Below the pieces are notes generated by a model. It was given only the letters and a program-made list of their open reading frames with translations. It searched no databases and had not been told where the DNA came from. From NCBI RefSeq assembly GCF_002995745.1, contig NZ_PVXQ01000012.1, positions 1 through 64,000 on the forward strand: a stretch of DNA of 64,000 nt, read 5' to 3'. Of this stretch, positions 34,609 to 44,445 are shown piece after piece. The DNA comes from Clostridium vincentii. Lineage in GTDB: Bacteria; Bacillota; Clostridia; Clostridiales; Clostridiaceae. The position numbers were made by a program, and so were the translations under genes. How positions within the stretch are numbered: the first letter of the stretch is position 1; each line of letters opens with the position of its first letter.

Positions 34609-35154
34609 ATGAAAAGAGTAGCTGTATTATTAGCGGAAGGTTTTGAGGAAATTGAAGCTTTAACAGTAGTAGATATTATGAGACGTGCAAAAGTTAACTG
34701 TGATATGGTAAGCCTTGAAAAGTTAAGCGTTATAGGCGCTCATAATATAGAAGTGAAATGTGATAAGGTAATAAGTGATAATATAAAAGAATATGATTTA
34801 ATAGTAATGCCAGGCGGTATGCCAGGTTCTGTTAATTTAAAAAACAGTGAAAAAGTAATTAATGCAGTTAAATATTTTAATGAGAATAATAAATTAATGG
34901 GTGTTATATGTGCAGCCCCTATAGTTTTAGCGGCAGCTGATGTAATAAGTGGAAGAAATGTAACTTCTTATCCAGAGATTAAAGAAGAACTTAAGGGCTG
35001 TAACTATAAAGAAGATGAGGTTGTAGTTGATGGGAATATTATAACAAGTAGAGGCCCAGCTACAGCTATGAGTTTTAGTTACAAATTGTTAGAAGTTTTA
35101 GGATATGATAATTATAAAGAAATTAGTAAGGCAATGTTATATAAATTATATTAG
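34609..35154 (+). CDS. DJ-1/PfpI family protein
   Basis: The 181-residue cytoplasmic protein has LAEGFEEIEAL with the conserved Glu and the nucleophile Cys in GVICAAPIVLAAA (nucleophile elbow). DJ-1/YajL/ThiJ-type proteins have been linked to deglycation, chaperone and oxidative-stress functions; the true reaction is disputed. It lies between parC and recJ with short gaps, so it is co-transcribed with them. Ribosome site AAAGGAGAT. Confidence 0.85.
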   Translation: MKRVAVLLAEGFEEIEALTVVDIMRRAKVNCDMVSLEKLSVIGAHNIEVKCDKVISDNIKEYDLIVMPGGMPGSVNLKNSEKVINAVKYFNENNKLMGVICAAPIVLAAADVISGRNVTSYPEIKEELKGCNYKEDEVVVDGNIITSRGPATAMSFSYKLLEVLGYDNYKEISKAMLYKLY

Positions 35155-35184
35155 AAATAGTTAAATATGAAAGGTGGGGAGCTT

Positions 35185-36954
35185 TTGAAGGAAAAATGGA
35201 TGGTTATCAATAAAAAGAATGAGTTTGATATGTTAAAAAGTGAGATAGACTTAGACCTGTTAACCATAAGACTCTTAGCTAATAGGGGAATTAGAAATAA
35301 AGAAGAAGCTTCTCTTTTTCTTAATGGAACTGTTGATGATTTAGAAGATGGTATAGTCATGAAAGACATGAAAAAGGGAGTAGACATAGTTAAAGAAGGA
35401 ATTGAAAAACAAGAAAAAATCATAATTTATGGAGATTATGATTGTGATGGAGTATGTAGCACAACTATTTTATATAAAACTTTAGAGAGTCTTGGGGCAA
35501 AAGTAAGCTATTACATACCAAACAGAGAAGATGAAGGTTATGGTATCAATAGTAATAGAATAAGAAAATTAAGTGAAGAGGGTACAGAAATTATTTTAAC
35601 CTGTGATAATGGAATTTCCGCAATGGAGCAGGTTGATTTAGCTAAAGAATTAGGGATGAGGGTAGTAATAACTGACCATCATGATATACCATATAGAGAT
35701 GAAAATGGAGTAAGGGAATTTCTTATTCCTAAGGCAGACGCAGTTATAAACCCAAAGCAAGAGGATTGTGCATATCCATTTAAAGAGCTTTGTGGTGCAG
35801 GAGTTGCATTGAAATTTGCTAAGTGTCTAATTGAAGAAATAGGTAGAAGTTTTGATGATTATAATGAGCTGTATCAATATGCAGCTATAGCAACTGTTTG
35901 TGATGTGGTAGGACTTTTAGGAGAAAATAGAATAATCCTAAAAGAAGGATTAAGAATAATAAATAAGAATCCTAACATGGGATTAAAAGCATTAATTAAG
36001 GAAACTGCTTTAGAAGATAAAGTAATTGGAGAATATCATTTTGGATTTATTCTAGGTCCTACGATAAATGCTACAGGAAGGCTAGAAACAGCGGATTTAT
36101 CGGTGGATTTATTAATAACAAAGGATGAAAACAAAGCTTTAGAGCTTGCAAAAAAGCTATATAGTTTAAATAAGCTTAGGCAAGATTTGACATCTGAAAG
36201 TGTTGAGAGAGTTATGGAAAAAATAGAGAAGGAATTTAATGAGAAAGAAAGGGTTATACTTGTTTATGATGGAGAAGTTCATGAAAGTATAGCTGGTATA
36301 GTTGCAGGTAGGGTAAGACAAAGATATAATCGACCTACAATTATTTTAACTAGAGGAAAAGATATGCCTAAGGGGTCAGGTAGAAGCATTGAAGGTTACA
36401 ATATGTTTGAAGAACTTAATAAAAGTAAACAATACATAGAGAAGTTCGGAGGACACCCTATGGCAGCAGGTCTTTCTATTAAAGAAGAAAACATTCCCTT
36501 ATTAAAAGAATCATTAATTAAAAATTGTCCTTTAAGTAGTGAAGACATAATACCGGTTATAAGAATAGATTCACCTCTTCCTATAGAAAAAGTTAATGAA
36601 AGATTAATCCATAATTTAGAAAAGCTAAGGCCTTTTGGTAAAGAGAATAGTAGTCCTCTCCTTGCAGCTAAAGGGTTAAGGGTAACAAGAATGTTTTTCA
36701 TGGGACGAGATAAAACCTTTATTAAATTTAGATTTGAAAACTTAAATGGAAAAGGATTTATTGAAGGAATAAATTTTGATAAATATGAGGATTTTAAAGA
36801 GGGATTTATAGATAGGTTTGGAGAAGAAAGTTTTCTAAAGCTTATAGATGATGGTTATGCTAATTTTAATATGGATATAATTTATTATCCTTCAATTAAC
36901 GAATATAAAGGAAATAGGACAGTGCAATTAAATATAAAGAATTTAAGAATTTAG
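35185..36954 (+). CDS. recJ: Single-stranded-DNA exonuclease RecJ
   Basis: About 589 residues of a DHH-family 5'-3' exonuclease used in recombination and mismatch or base-excision repair. Metal-binding motifs are YGDYDCDGVCST, LTCDNGISA, TDHHD and, in the DHHA1 domain, SGRSIEGYNMF with GGHPMAAG. The C-terminal OB domain follows. Start: the run AAAGGTGGGGAG is the ribosome site for TTG 35185; an in-frame ATG at 35167 precedes that site and is less likely. Confidence 0.9.
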   Translation: MKEKWMVINKKNEFDMLKSEIDLDLLTIRLLANRGIRNKEEASLFLNGTVDDLEDGIVMKDMKKGVDIVKEGIEKQEKIIIYGDYDCDGVCSTTILYKTLESLGAKVSYYIPNREDEGYGINSNRIRKLSEEGTEIILTCDNGISAMEQVDLAKELGMRVVITDHHDIPYRDENGVREFLIPKADAVINPKQEDCAYPFKELCGAGVALKFAKCLIEEIGRSFDDYNELYQYAAIATVCDVVGLLGENRIILKEGLRIINKNPNMGLKALIKETALEDKVIGEYHFGFILGPTINATGRLETADLSVDLLITKDENKALELAKKLYSLNKLRQDLTSESVERVMEKIEKEFNEKERVILVYDGEVHESIAGIVAGRVRQRYNRPTIILTRGKDMPKGSGRSIEGYNMFEELNKSKQYIEKFGGHPMAAGLSIKEENIPLLKESLIKNCPLSSEDIIPVIRIDSPLPIEKVNERLIHNLEKLRPFGKENSSPLLAAKGLRVTRMFFMGRDKTFIKFRFENLNGKGFIEGINFDKYEDFKEGFIDRFGEESFLKLIDDGYANFNMDIIYYPSINEYKGNRTVQLNIKNLRI

Positions 36955-36989
36955 CAATTAATAGGTTTTAGATTTTAGGAGTGATTTTT

Positions 36990-38066
36990 TTGAGTAAATA
37001 TAAAATAATTATGACAGGGGGAGGAACGGCTGGACACGTTACTCCCAATTTAGCTTTAGTTCCAAGCCTTAAGAAAAATGGATTTGAAGTTTCATATATA
37101 GGAAGTAAGGATGGAATTGAAAAAGAAATAATAAAGAATGAAAAGATACCTTATTATGAAATTTCATCAGGTAAGTTAAGAAGGTATTTTGACTTTAAAA
37201 ATATATCTGATCCCTTTAAAGTTTTAAAGGGAATACTTGATGCTAGAAAAATATTATCAAAAGAAAAACCGGATATTATCTTTTCAAAGGGTGGATTTGT
37301 AGCAGTGCCTGTAGTAATTGCAGCATCTATGAAAAAAATACCTGTAATTTGCCACGAATCGGATATAACTCCAGGTCTTGCAAATAAAATAGCAGCACCT
37401 TTTAGTGATAAAGTTTGTGTGACATTTAGAGAAAGTTTGCAATATATAAAAGGAAATAAAGGTGTACTTACAGGAAGTCCTATACGCGAAGAAATATTTA
37501 AAGGCTCAAGATTAAAAGGTTTTGATATATGCGGATTTACAGGAAAAAAGGAAGTTCTTTTTGTTATGGGGGGAAGCCTGGGGTCTAAGGTTATTAATGA
37601 TGTTATTCGAGAGAATTTAGATGAATTGATTAATGAATGGGATATAATTCATATTTGTGGCAAGGGGAATATTGATAATAAGTTCATAAATGTTGTAGGA
37701 TACCTTCAATTTGAATATGTTAGTGAAGATTTGCCTCATTTAATGGCTGTAGCAGATTATATTGTTTCAAGAGCTGGAGCAAATTCTATTTTTGAGTTTT
37801 TAGCTCTTAAGAAACCTACGTTACTAATACCTTTATCAAGAAAAGCTAGCCGAGGAGATCAGATATTAAATGCAAATTCCTTTGAAAAAGAAGGCTACTC
37901 TTTAGTATTAGAAGAAGAAGATATAAGCAAGGAAAGTTTTATTCGTAAAATCAAAGAATTAAAAGAAAATAAAAGAAAACTAATAAAAAATATGAGTCAG
38001 GGTAAGGATAAGGTTGGTAATGATGCAGTAGTACAAGTTATTCTGCACGTTGTAAAAAATAATTAG
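36990..38066 (+). CDS. murG: MurG, lipid II synthase
   Basis: The 358-residue GT28 enzyme transfers GlcNAc from UDP-GlcNAc to lipid I on the inner membrane face. [14 protein letters not shown] is the acceptor loop (usual form GGGTGGH), [15 protein letters not shown] and [12 protein letters not shown] follow, [13 protein letters not shown] and [14 protein letters not shown] form the UDP-GlcNAc site. It sits alone after recJ instead of in a mur/fts cluster. AGGAG 8 bases upstream fixes TTG 36990. A paralogue elsewhere is possible. Confidence 0.88.
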   Translation: MSKYKIIMTGGGTAGHVTPNLALVPSLKKNGFEVSYIGSKDGIEKEIIKNEKIPYYEISSGKLRRYFDFKNISDPFKVLKGILDARKILSKEKPDIIFSKGGFVAVPVVIAASMKKIPVICHESDITPGLANKIAAPFSDKVCVTFRESLQYIKGNKGVLTGSPIREEIFKGSRLKGFDICGFTGKKEVLFVMGGSLGSKVINDVIRENLDELINEWDIIHICGKGNIDNKFINVVGYLQFEYVSEDLPHLMAVADYIVSRAGANSIFEFLALKKPTLLIPLSRKASRGDQILNANSFEKEGYSLVLEEEDISKESFIRKIKELKENKRKLIKNMSQGKDKVGNDAVVQVILHVVKNN

Positions 38067-38119
38067 GTTATTATAAGGTGAAAAAGTAGAGTAAGATTGT
38101 CTTACTTTGGCAAATTGAC

Positions 38120-38147
38120 TTGCAAAATTGAACCAGTGTTATATAAT
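38120..38147 (+). promoter_or_regulatory. Promoter of the pyruvate:ferredoxin oxidoreductase gene
   Basis: TTGCAA, a 16-base spacer and TATAAT. The leader is about 150 bases. A small hairpin (GTAAGA/TCTTAC, 38091-38105) lies upstream and may be a weak terminator for murG. The leader itself shows no riboswitch that I recognise. Confidence 0.6.
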
Positions 38148-38307
38148 ATAAGAGGTAGGTTTTATATTAGGAAACTAAAAGTTAATATTTTAACAATGTT
38201 TTATGGCTAGATTAGTAATAGCTTAAAATTAGTTTTAGGTATTTGAATTTATTATAGAAGTTGTTAAATATATTTATCTTTAATAATTTGAAAAGAGGGG
38301 TCACACG

Positions 38308-41300
38308 ATGAGAAAAATGAAAACTATGGATGGAAACACTGCAGCAGCTCATATTTCATATGCATTTACTGAAGCTACAGCAATCTATCCTATAACACCT
38401 TCTTCAGCGATGGCAGAATACGTTGATGAATGGGTAGCTCAAGGAAGAAAAAACATTTTTGGCCAAACAGTAAAAGTTATGGAAATGCAATCAGAGGGTG
38501 GAGCGGCTGGAGCAGTCCACGGTTCATTACAAGCTGGAGCATTAACAACAACTTACACTGCATCACAGGGATTATTATTAATGATTCCTAACATGTATAA
38601 AATAGCAGGAGAATTGCTTCCATGTGTATTCCACGTATCAGCAAGAGCTCTAGCTACTTCAGCTTTAAATATCTTTGGTGATCACCAAGATGTTATGGCA
38701 ACAAGACAAACTGGATTTGCATTGCTTGCTGAAGGATCAGTTCAAGAAGTTATGGACTTATCAGGAGTTGCTCATTTAGCAGCTATTAAGTCTAGAGTAC
38801 CTTTTTGTAATTTCTTTGATGGATTTAGAACATCTCACGAAATTCAAAAAATCGAAGTTTTAGAATATGATGAACTAGCTAAGCTAGTAGATTATGATGC
38901 GCTTGACGCATTCCGTGCAAGAGCATTAAATCCAAACCATCCTGTTACTAAAGGTACAGCACAAAATGCTGATATATACTTCCAAGAAAGAGAATCAGTT
39001 AATAAGTTCTACGATGCAGTACCAGATATAGTTGAAGGCTACATGGCAGAAATTACTAAGTTAACTGGTAGAGAATACCATTGTTTCGATTACTATGGTG
39101 CACCAGACGCAGATAGAATAATTATCGCTATGGGTTCAGTTACTGATGTATGTGAAGAAACAATAGATTACTTAAATGCAAATGGACAAAAAGTCGGAGT
39201 AGTTAAAGTAAGACTTTTCAGACCATTTTCAATAGAAAAATTACTTAAGGTTATTCCAAGCACAGTTAAGACAATTGGTGTTTTAGATAGAACTAAAGAA
39301 CCAGGATCTGCTGGAGAACCATTATACTTAGATATTAAAAATGCATTTTACGGAACACAGAATGCTCCAGTTATAGTTGGTGGTAGATTCGGATTAGGTT
39401 CAAAGGATCCAAATCCATCTCATATAGCAGGTGTTTATGATAATTTAGCTAAGGCTGAACCAAAAAATGGATTTACAATTGCTATAGTTGATGATGTTAC
39501 ACATACATCATTAGAAGCTACTGCAGATATAGATGCTACACCAGAAGGAACTACAGCTTGTAAGTTCTGGGGACTAGGATCAGATGGTACTGTTGGAGCT
39601 AATAAGAGTGCTATAAAGATTATTGGAGACCATACAAGTATGTATGCTCAAGGATATTTCTTCTATGATTCTAAGAAATCAGGTGGTATTACAGTATCTC
39701 ACTTAAGATTTGGTAAGAAGGCAATTAAATCACCATACCTAATAAACAAGGCTGATTTTATTTCTTGTTCTAATCAATCATATGTAAATAAATATAATGT
39801 GCTTGATGGATTAAAGCCAAATGGTAAGTTCTTATTAAATACAATATGGACTCCAGAAGAAATTGAAACTAAGTTACCAGCTGCATATAAGAGATATATG
39901 GCTGAAAACAATGTAGAATTTTATACATTAAACGCTGTAGGTATAGCTCAATCAATAGGTCTTGGTGGAAGAATCAACATGATAATGCAAGCTGCTTTCT
40001 TTACAATAGCAAACATTATTCCAGTTGAAGATGCAATCAAGTACTTAAAAGATTCTGTTATTTCTTCTTATGGTAAAAAGGGACAAAAAGTTATTGATAT
40101 GAATAATGGAGCTATAGATAAGGGTGTTGAATCCTTTGTTAAGATAGAAGTTCCAGCTTCATGGAAAGACGCTGTTGATGAAGAAGTTGTTGATACTAAG
40201 AAGAAGTCAGACTTTGTTAAAAATATAGTAATTCCAATGAACAGACAAGAAGGAGATTCACTTCCAGTTTCTACATTTATGGGAATGGAAGATGGTACTT
40301 TCGAAGCAGGTACTGCAGGTTATGAAAAAAGAGGAATCGCAGTTAATGTTCCAGCATGGCAATCAGATAAGTGTATACAATGTAACCAATGTGCATTTGT
40401 ATGTCCACATGCTGCAATTAGACCGGTACTTTTAACAGAAGAAGAAGCTAAAAATGCTCCAGCTTCATTAAAGGCTGTAGATGCCAAGGGATTGAAATCA
40501 GAAGAGCCATTAAAGTACTTCATGTCAGTTACGCCACTTGATTGTGTTGGTTGTGGAAACTGTGCTCAAGTTTGTCCAGTTAATGCATTAATAATGCAAC
40601 CTCAACATACTTTATCTGATCAAATGGAAGCTTTTGACTACGCTGTTGATGTAGTTACACCTAAAAAGAATCCAATGAACAGACTTACAGTAAAGGGTAG
40701 TCAATTTGAAAAACCATTACTTGAATTCTCAGGTGCATGTGCTGGTTGTGGAGAAACTGCATACGCTAAGTTAATTACTCAATTATTTGGTGATAGAATG
40801 ATGATTGCTAATGCAACAGGATGTTCATCAATTTGGGGAGGATCTGCTCCTTCAACTCCATACACTAAGAACCATAAAGGATATGGTCCAGCATGGGCTA
40901 ATTCATTATTCGAAGATAATGCTGAATATGGAATAGGAATGTTCCTAGGAGTTAAGGCTATTCGTGATAGAGTTGCTGGAAACTGTCAAGCTGCTTTAGA
41001 AGCTGGAATAGACGGTGAAGCTAAGGCTGCTACAGAAGACTGGTTAGCAAATGTTGATAACGGTGAAGGAACAAGAGATAGATCTGATAGATTAGAAGCT
41101 GCTCTTGCAAAACTTGACACTAAGGAAGCTAAGGCAATCTTAAAAGAAAAAGACTTCTTCGTTAAGAGATCTCAATGGATCTTTGGTGGAGATGGATGGG
41201 CTTACGACATCGGATACGGTGGAGTTGACCATGTGTTATCATTAGGAGAAGACGTAAATATATTTGTATTTGATACAGAAGTGTACTCAAATACTGGTGG

Positions 41301-41808
41301 ACAATCTTCTAAATCTACTCCAACTGCTGCAATCGCTAAGTTTGCTGCAAGCGGTAAGAGAACTAAGAAGAAGGATCTTGGTATGATGGCTATGACTTAT
41401 GGCTATGTATATGTTGCTCAAGTTAATATGGGAGCAGACAAGAACCAAACTCTTAAGGCTATAGCAGAAGCTGAAGCTTATAAGGGACCATCATTAATCA
41501 TAGGTTATGCACCATGTATTAATCATGGACTTAAAATTGGTATGGGTAACAGTCAATTAGAAGCTAAGAGAGCTACTGAATGCGGATATTGGTCAATGTA
41601 TAGATATAATCCACAATTAAAGGGTACTAAAAACCCATTCTCACTAGATTCTAAGGAACCAACTGCAGACTTTAAGGAATTCTTAATGGGTGAAGTTAGA
41701 TATGCTTCACTTGCAAAGGCATTCCCAGAACAAGCAGATGGGTTATTTGAAAAGACTCATCAAGACGCAAAAGAAAGACTAGCAGGATACAAGAAATTAG
41801 CTGAATAG
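38308..41808 (+). CDS. nifJ: Pyruvate:ferredoxin (flavodoxin) oxidoreductase
   Basis: The 1166-residue single-chain homodimeric enzyme oxidises pyruvate with CoA to acetyl-CoA and CO2, reducing ferredoxin. All domains appear in order: the N-terminal YPITPSSAMAEY domain, CoA-binding and gamma regions, a two-cluster ferredoxin insert (CIQCNQCAFVCP and CVGCGNCAQVCP, about residues 690-760), a fourth cluster with CAGCGET, and the TPP domain with GDGWAYDIGYGG and NTGGQSSKST. The length is complete. Its codon use is the most biased in the window (many AAG/GGA/ACA), suggesting high expression. Ribosome site AGAGGGG. Confidence 0.96.
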   Translation: MRKMKTMDGNTAAAHISYAFTEATAIYPITPSSAMAEYVDEWVAQGRKNIFGQTVKVMEMQSEGGAAGAVHGSLQAGALTTTYTASQGLLLMIPNMYKIAGELLPCVFHVSARALATSALNIFGDHQDVMATRQTGFALLAEGSVQEVMDLSGVAHLAAIKSRVPFCNFFDGFRTSHEIQKIEVLEYDELAKLVDYDALDAFRARALNPNHPVTKGTAQNADIYFQERESVNKFYDAVPDIVEGYMAEITKLTGREYHCFDYYGAPDADRIIIAMGSVTDVCEETIDYLNANGQKVGVVKVRLFRPFSIEKLLKVIPSTVKTIGVLDRTKEPGSAGEPLYLDIKNAFYGTQNAPVIVGGRFGLGSKDPNPSHIAGVYDNLAKAEPKNGFTIAIVDDVTHTSLEATADIDATPEGTTACKFWGLGSDGTVGANKSAIKIIGDHTSMYAQGYFFYDSKKSGGITVSHLRFGKKAIKSPYLINKADFISCSNQSYVNKYNVLDGLKPNGKFLLNTIWTPEEIETKLPAAYKRYMAENNVEFYTLNAVGIAQSIGLGGRINMIMQAAFFTIANIIPVEDAIKYLKDSVISSYGKKGQKVIDMNNGAIDKGVESFVKIEVPASWKDAVDEEVVDTKKKSDFVKNIVIPMNRQEGDSLPVSTFMGMEDGTFEAGTAGYEKRGIAVNVPAWQSDKCIQCNQCAFVCPHAAIRPVLLTEEEAKNAPASLKAVDAKGLKSEEPLKYFMSVTPLDCVGCGNCAQVCPVNALIMQPQHTLSDQMEAFDYAVDVVTPKKNPMNRLTVKGSQFEKPLLEFSGACAGCGETAYAKLITQLFGDRMMIANATGCSSIWGGSAPSTPYTKNHKGYGPAWANSLFEDNAEYGIGMFLGVKAIRDRVAGNCQAALEAGIDGEAKAATEDWLANVDNGEGTRDRSDRLEAALAKLDTKEAKAILKEKDFFVKRSQWIFGGDGWAYDIGYGGVDHVLSLGEDVNIFVFDTEVYSNTGGQSSKSTPTAAIAKFAASGKRTKKKDLGMMAMTYGYVYVAQVNMGADKNQTLKAIAEAEAYKGPSLIIGYAPCINHGLKIGMGNSQLEAKRATECGYWSMYRYNPQLKGTKNPFSLDSKEPTADFKEFLMGEVRYASLAKAFPEQADGLFEKTHQDAKERLAGYKKLAE

Positions 41809-41820
41809 TCTTAAAAATAG

Positions 41821-41852
41821 AAAGAAGTGGGCTTTAGCCCACTTCTTTTTAT
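41821..41852 (+). terminator. Terminator of nifJ
   Basis: AAAGAAGTGGGC pairs with GCCCACTTCTTT around a 4-base loop, followed by T. Confidence 0.9.
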
Positions 41853-41942
41853 TTATTAAAAGTTAAATAAAAATAGTGCTTTTATTTTATATTAATTAAG
41901 GTTACAATGAACAGACACTTGAAAATCTAGGAGGTAATGAAA

Positions 41943-42326
41943 ATGGATAAAGAATTAAATAAGGACTGTAATGGTCAAGAAGAAGAAAGTTGTAAATGTG
42001 GTAATGACCATAAGAATAACGAAGAAGGATGCAATTGTGGGAATGATCACGATCATAGCAATGAAGACTGCGATTGTGGAGAAGATTGCGATTGTGGACA
42101 TGATGATGATTTTGTAATTGATTTAGAAGATGATGATGGAAATATAGTATCTTGTCCGATTATAGACACTTTTGAATTTGAAAAAAATGAGTATCTATTA
42201 GCTCAAAGCCCAGAGGATGATTCTGTATACATGTTTAAATCAGTTGGAGAAGAATTAGTAGTTCCTGAAGAGGAAGAATTCAATAGAGTTTCAACTTATT
42301 ATAATGATGAATTAGTTGGAAAATAA
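41943..42326 (+). CDS. DUF1292 protein with Cys/His-rich N-terminus
   Basis: About 127 residues. The C-terminal half (DFVIDLEDDDGN ... FEFEKNEYLLAQ ... VVPEEEEFNRV) is the DUF1292 domain, common in Firmicutes and of unknown function. The N-terminal 50 residues are an unusual extension with repeated CxCG units (CKCGNDH, CNCGNDHDH, CDCGEDCDCGHDD) mixed with His and Asp, which looks able to bind metal. AGGAGG lies 8 bases before ATG 41943; ATG 41937 is too close to it. Transcribed alone. Confidence 0.75.
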   Translation: MDKELNKDCNGQEEESCKCGNDHKNNEEGCNCGNDHDHSNEDCDCGEDCDCGHDDDFVIDLEDDDGNIVSCPIIDTFEFEKNEYLLAQSPEDDSVYMFKSVGEELVVPEEEEFNRVSTYYNDELVGK

Positions 42327-42329
42327 AAG

Positions 42330-42358
42330 AAGAGTGGTATTTCCACTCTTTTTTTTGT
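42330..42358 (+). terminator. Terminator of the DUF1292 gene
   Basis: AAGAGTGG, loop TATTT, CCACTCTT, then eight T. Confidence 0.9.
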
Positions 42359-42481
42359 ATAAATTCATAAATATTTAGGTGAAAACGAAAACCTACATTT
42401 ACATTATTCAATAATAATGCTATATTTTTTATATATTAAAGAAGATAAATTTTCAATAAAAGTGATAATGGAGGAAAGAAA

Positions 42482-43678
42482 ATGGATTATTCAAGAAAGG
42501 CGGAACGTATTACGCCATCAATTACTTTAGCAATTACAACAAAGGCTAAAGAATTAATTGAAAAAGGAAATGATGTTGTAAGCTTTGGAGTAGGAGAACC
42601 AGATTTTAATACGCCAAAACACATTATTGATGCAGCCGTAAAAGCAATGGAGGAAGGAAAAACGAAATATACCCCTACTCCAGGAATTATTGAACTTAGA
42701 AAAGCTGTATGTGATAAGCTTAAAAAGGACAATGAATTAATATATAGTCCAAACCAGATTGTTGTATCAACTGGCGCAAAACAATCTTTAGCAAATGCCT
42801 TTATGGCTATTTTAAATCCTGGGGATGAAGTCTTAGTCGCAGAAGCTTATTGGGTTAGTTACCCAGAGCTGATAAGATTAGCAGATGGTATTCCAGTGAT
42901 TGTAAAAACTAAAGCTGAGGATAACTATAAATTTACATTGGAATCATTAAATAAATTTATATCAAATAAAACAAAAGCAATAATAATAAATAGTCCGAAC
43001 AATCCTACTGGCACAATATATTCTAAAGAGGAGTTAAAAATTATAGCAAAGTTTGCTAAAGAAAAAGAGTTAATAATAATTTCAGATGAAATATATGAAA
43101 AATTAATATACGATGGTGAAGAGCATATAAGTATAGCGTCTTTATCAGAGGATAGTTATAATCGAACAATAGTAATAAATGGTTTATCTAAAGCTTATGC
43201 TATGACAGGCTGGAGAATTGGATATGCTGCAGCAAATATGGATATAATAAAACTTATATCATCTATTCAAAGCCACATGACCTCTAATGCAAATTCAATA
43301 GCTCAATATGCTGCTGTAGCTGCATTAAATGGCTCGGATAGAGAATTAAATAAGATGGTAGTAGAATTTCAAAATAGACGAGATTATATGCTAGATAGAA
43401 TATCAAAAATAGAAGGATTAAGTTGTATTAAACCATCAGGAGCTTTCTATGTTATGATAAATATTGAAAATTTTCTAAATACAAAGTTTAATAATAAGGA
43501 AATTAACAATTCAGTTGATTTCTCTCAGGTGCTTTTAGAGGAAGAAATGGTTGCTGTGGTTCCTGGTGCCGGATTTGGAATTGATATGTATGTAAGATTA
43601 TCATATGCTACATCGATGGAACAAATAAAAGCAGGATTAGATAGAATTGAAAGTTTTTTAAATAAAATCAGAAAATAA
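42482..43678 (+). CDS. Class I aminotransferase, aspartate type
   Basis: A 398-residue fold-type I PLP enzyme. SFGVGEPDFNTP, NSPNNPTGTIY, the PLP-Asp in IISDEIYEKL, the Schiff-base Lys in NGLSKAYAMTGWRIGYA and the late Arg in MYVRLSYATS are all present. It resembles the AspC/Ib subgroup that transaminates aspartate, sometimes also aromatic amino acids or alanine. It is probably monocistronic: separate terminators flank it. Ribosome site ATGGAGGAA. Confidence 0.85.
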   Translation: MDYSRKAERITPSITLAITTKAKELIEKGNDVVSFGVGEPDFNTPKHIIDAAVKAMEEGKTKYTPTPGIIELRKAVCDKLKKDNELIYSPNQIVVSTGAKQSLANAFMAILNPGDEVLVAEAYWVSYPELIRLADGIPVIVKTKAEDNYKFTLESLNKFISNKTKAIIINSPNNPTGTIYSKEELKIIAKFAKEKELIIISDEIYEKLIYDGEEHISIASLSEDSYNRTIVINGLSKAYAMTGWRIGYAAANMDIIKLISSIQSHMTSNANSIAQYAAVAALNGSDRELNKMVVEFQNRRDYMLDRISKIEGLSCIKPSGAFYVMINIENFLNTKFNNKEINNSVDFSQVLLEEEMVAVVPGAGFGIDMYVRLSYATSMEQIKAGLDRIESFLNKIRK

Positions 43679-43683
43679 CAATA

Positions 43684-43709
43684 AATAGCGGAGCAAATGC
43701 TTCGCTATT
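43684..43709 (+). terminator. Hairpin after the aminotransferase gene
   Basis: AATAGCGGAGC pairs with GCTTCGCTATT (one G-T pair) around AAAT; no T run follows, so termination is uncertain. Confidence 0.55.
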
Positions 43710-43778
43710 AACATATAAAGAGTTATTTATATGTTATTTGGCATATAATAGATTTATAAGGATTCAGGAGGGAAGAGA

Positions 43779-44417
43779 ATGAAAAGATTAGCAATATTTG
43801 ATGTGGATTATACAATAACAAAAAAGGAAACACTTATGGAATTGTATAAATACACTATAAAGGAAGATAAAAGAAACATAAGATTTTTACCCAGGGCATT
43901 GTTTAGTGGTGGTATGTACATTTTAGGATTTTATGATGAGAAAAGAGTGAAAGAAAGCTTTCTTAAATTTTTAGAAGGTTTTAATGAAAAAGAGATGCAA
44001 AGACTTACAAAAAGATTTTATAAAAATAGATTAAGTAAAATTATTTATGGTGATGCATTGAAAATGATGAAAAAGTTGAAGAGCGAAGGATATGATGTTT
44101 ATCTGATATCTGCTTCTCCAGAATTTTATTTACAAGAATTATATGCAATAAATGATGTGGATATGGTTATAGGAACAAGGTTTGATTTTAAAGATGGTAA
44201 TTTTATTAGAAGTATGAATGGAAATAACTGCAAGGGTGAGGAAAAAGTAACTAGATTAAAGGAAGTATTAAAAGAAAAAGAAATAGAAGTAGATTTTAAA
44301 GAATCGTATATGTTTTCGGATTCTTTATCGGATAAGCCTTTGTTTGAATTAGTGGGTAAACCCTATTTAATTAATTATAAGAAGAAACATCAAATTGAAA
44401 TATTAAGATGGAAATAA
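43779..44417 (+). CDS. HAD-IB family phosphatase
   Basis: A 212-residue haloacid-dehalogenase hydrolase. The nucleophile motif is FDVDYTITKKET (Asp8, Asp10), motif II is LISASPEFY, and motif III/IV is FSDSLSDKPLFELVG. A helical cap lies between the first two, as in SerB and related subclass IB enzymes. Substrate not identifiable; phosphoserine and lysophospholipid-type phosphatases share this pattern. It is 28 bases upstream of a class IV aminotransferase and likely co-transcribed. Confidence 0.8.
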   Translation: MKRLAIFDVDYTITKKETLMELYKYTIKEDKRNIRFLPRALFSGGMYILGFYDEKRVKESFLKFLEGFNEKEMQRLTKRFYKNRLSKIIYGDALKMMKKLKSEGYDVYLISASPEFYLQELYAINDVDMVIGTRFDFKDGNFIRSMNGNNCKGEEKVTRLKEVLKEKEIEVDFKESYMFSDSLSDKPLFELVGKPYLINYKKKHQIEILRWK

Positions 44418-44445
44418 GGTACAATCAAAGAAAGAAGGAATAAAA

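Noticed and set aside
38148-38307. Riboswitch in the long leader of nifJ
   Set aside because: The 150-base leader is AT-rich without stable hairpins or a terminator, so no class can be supported.
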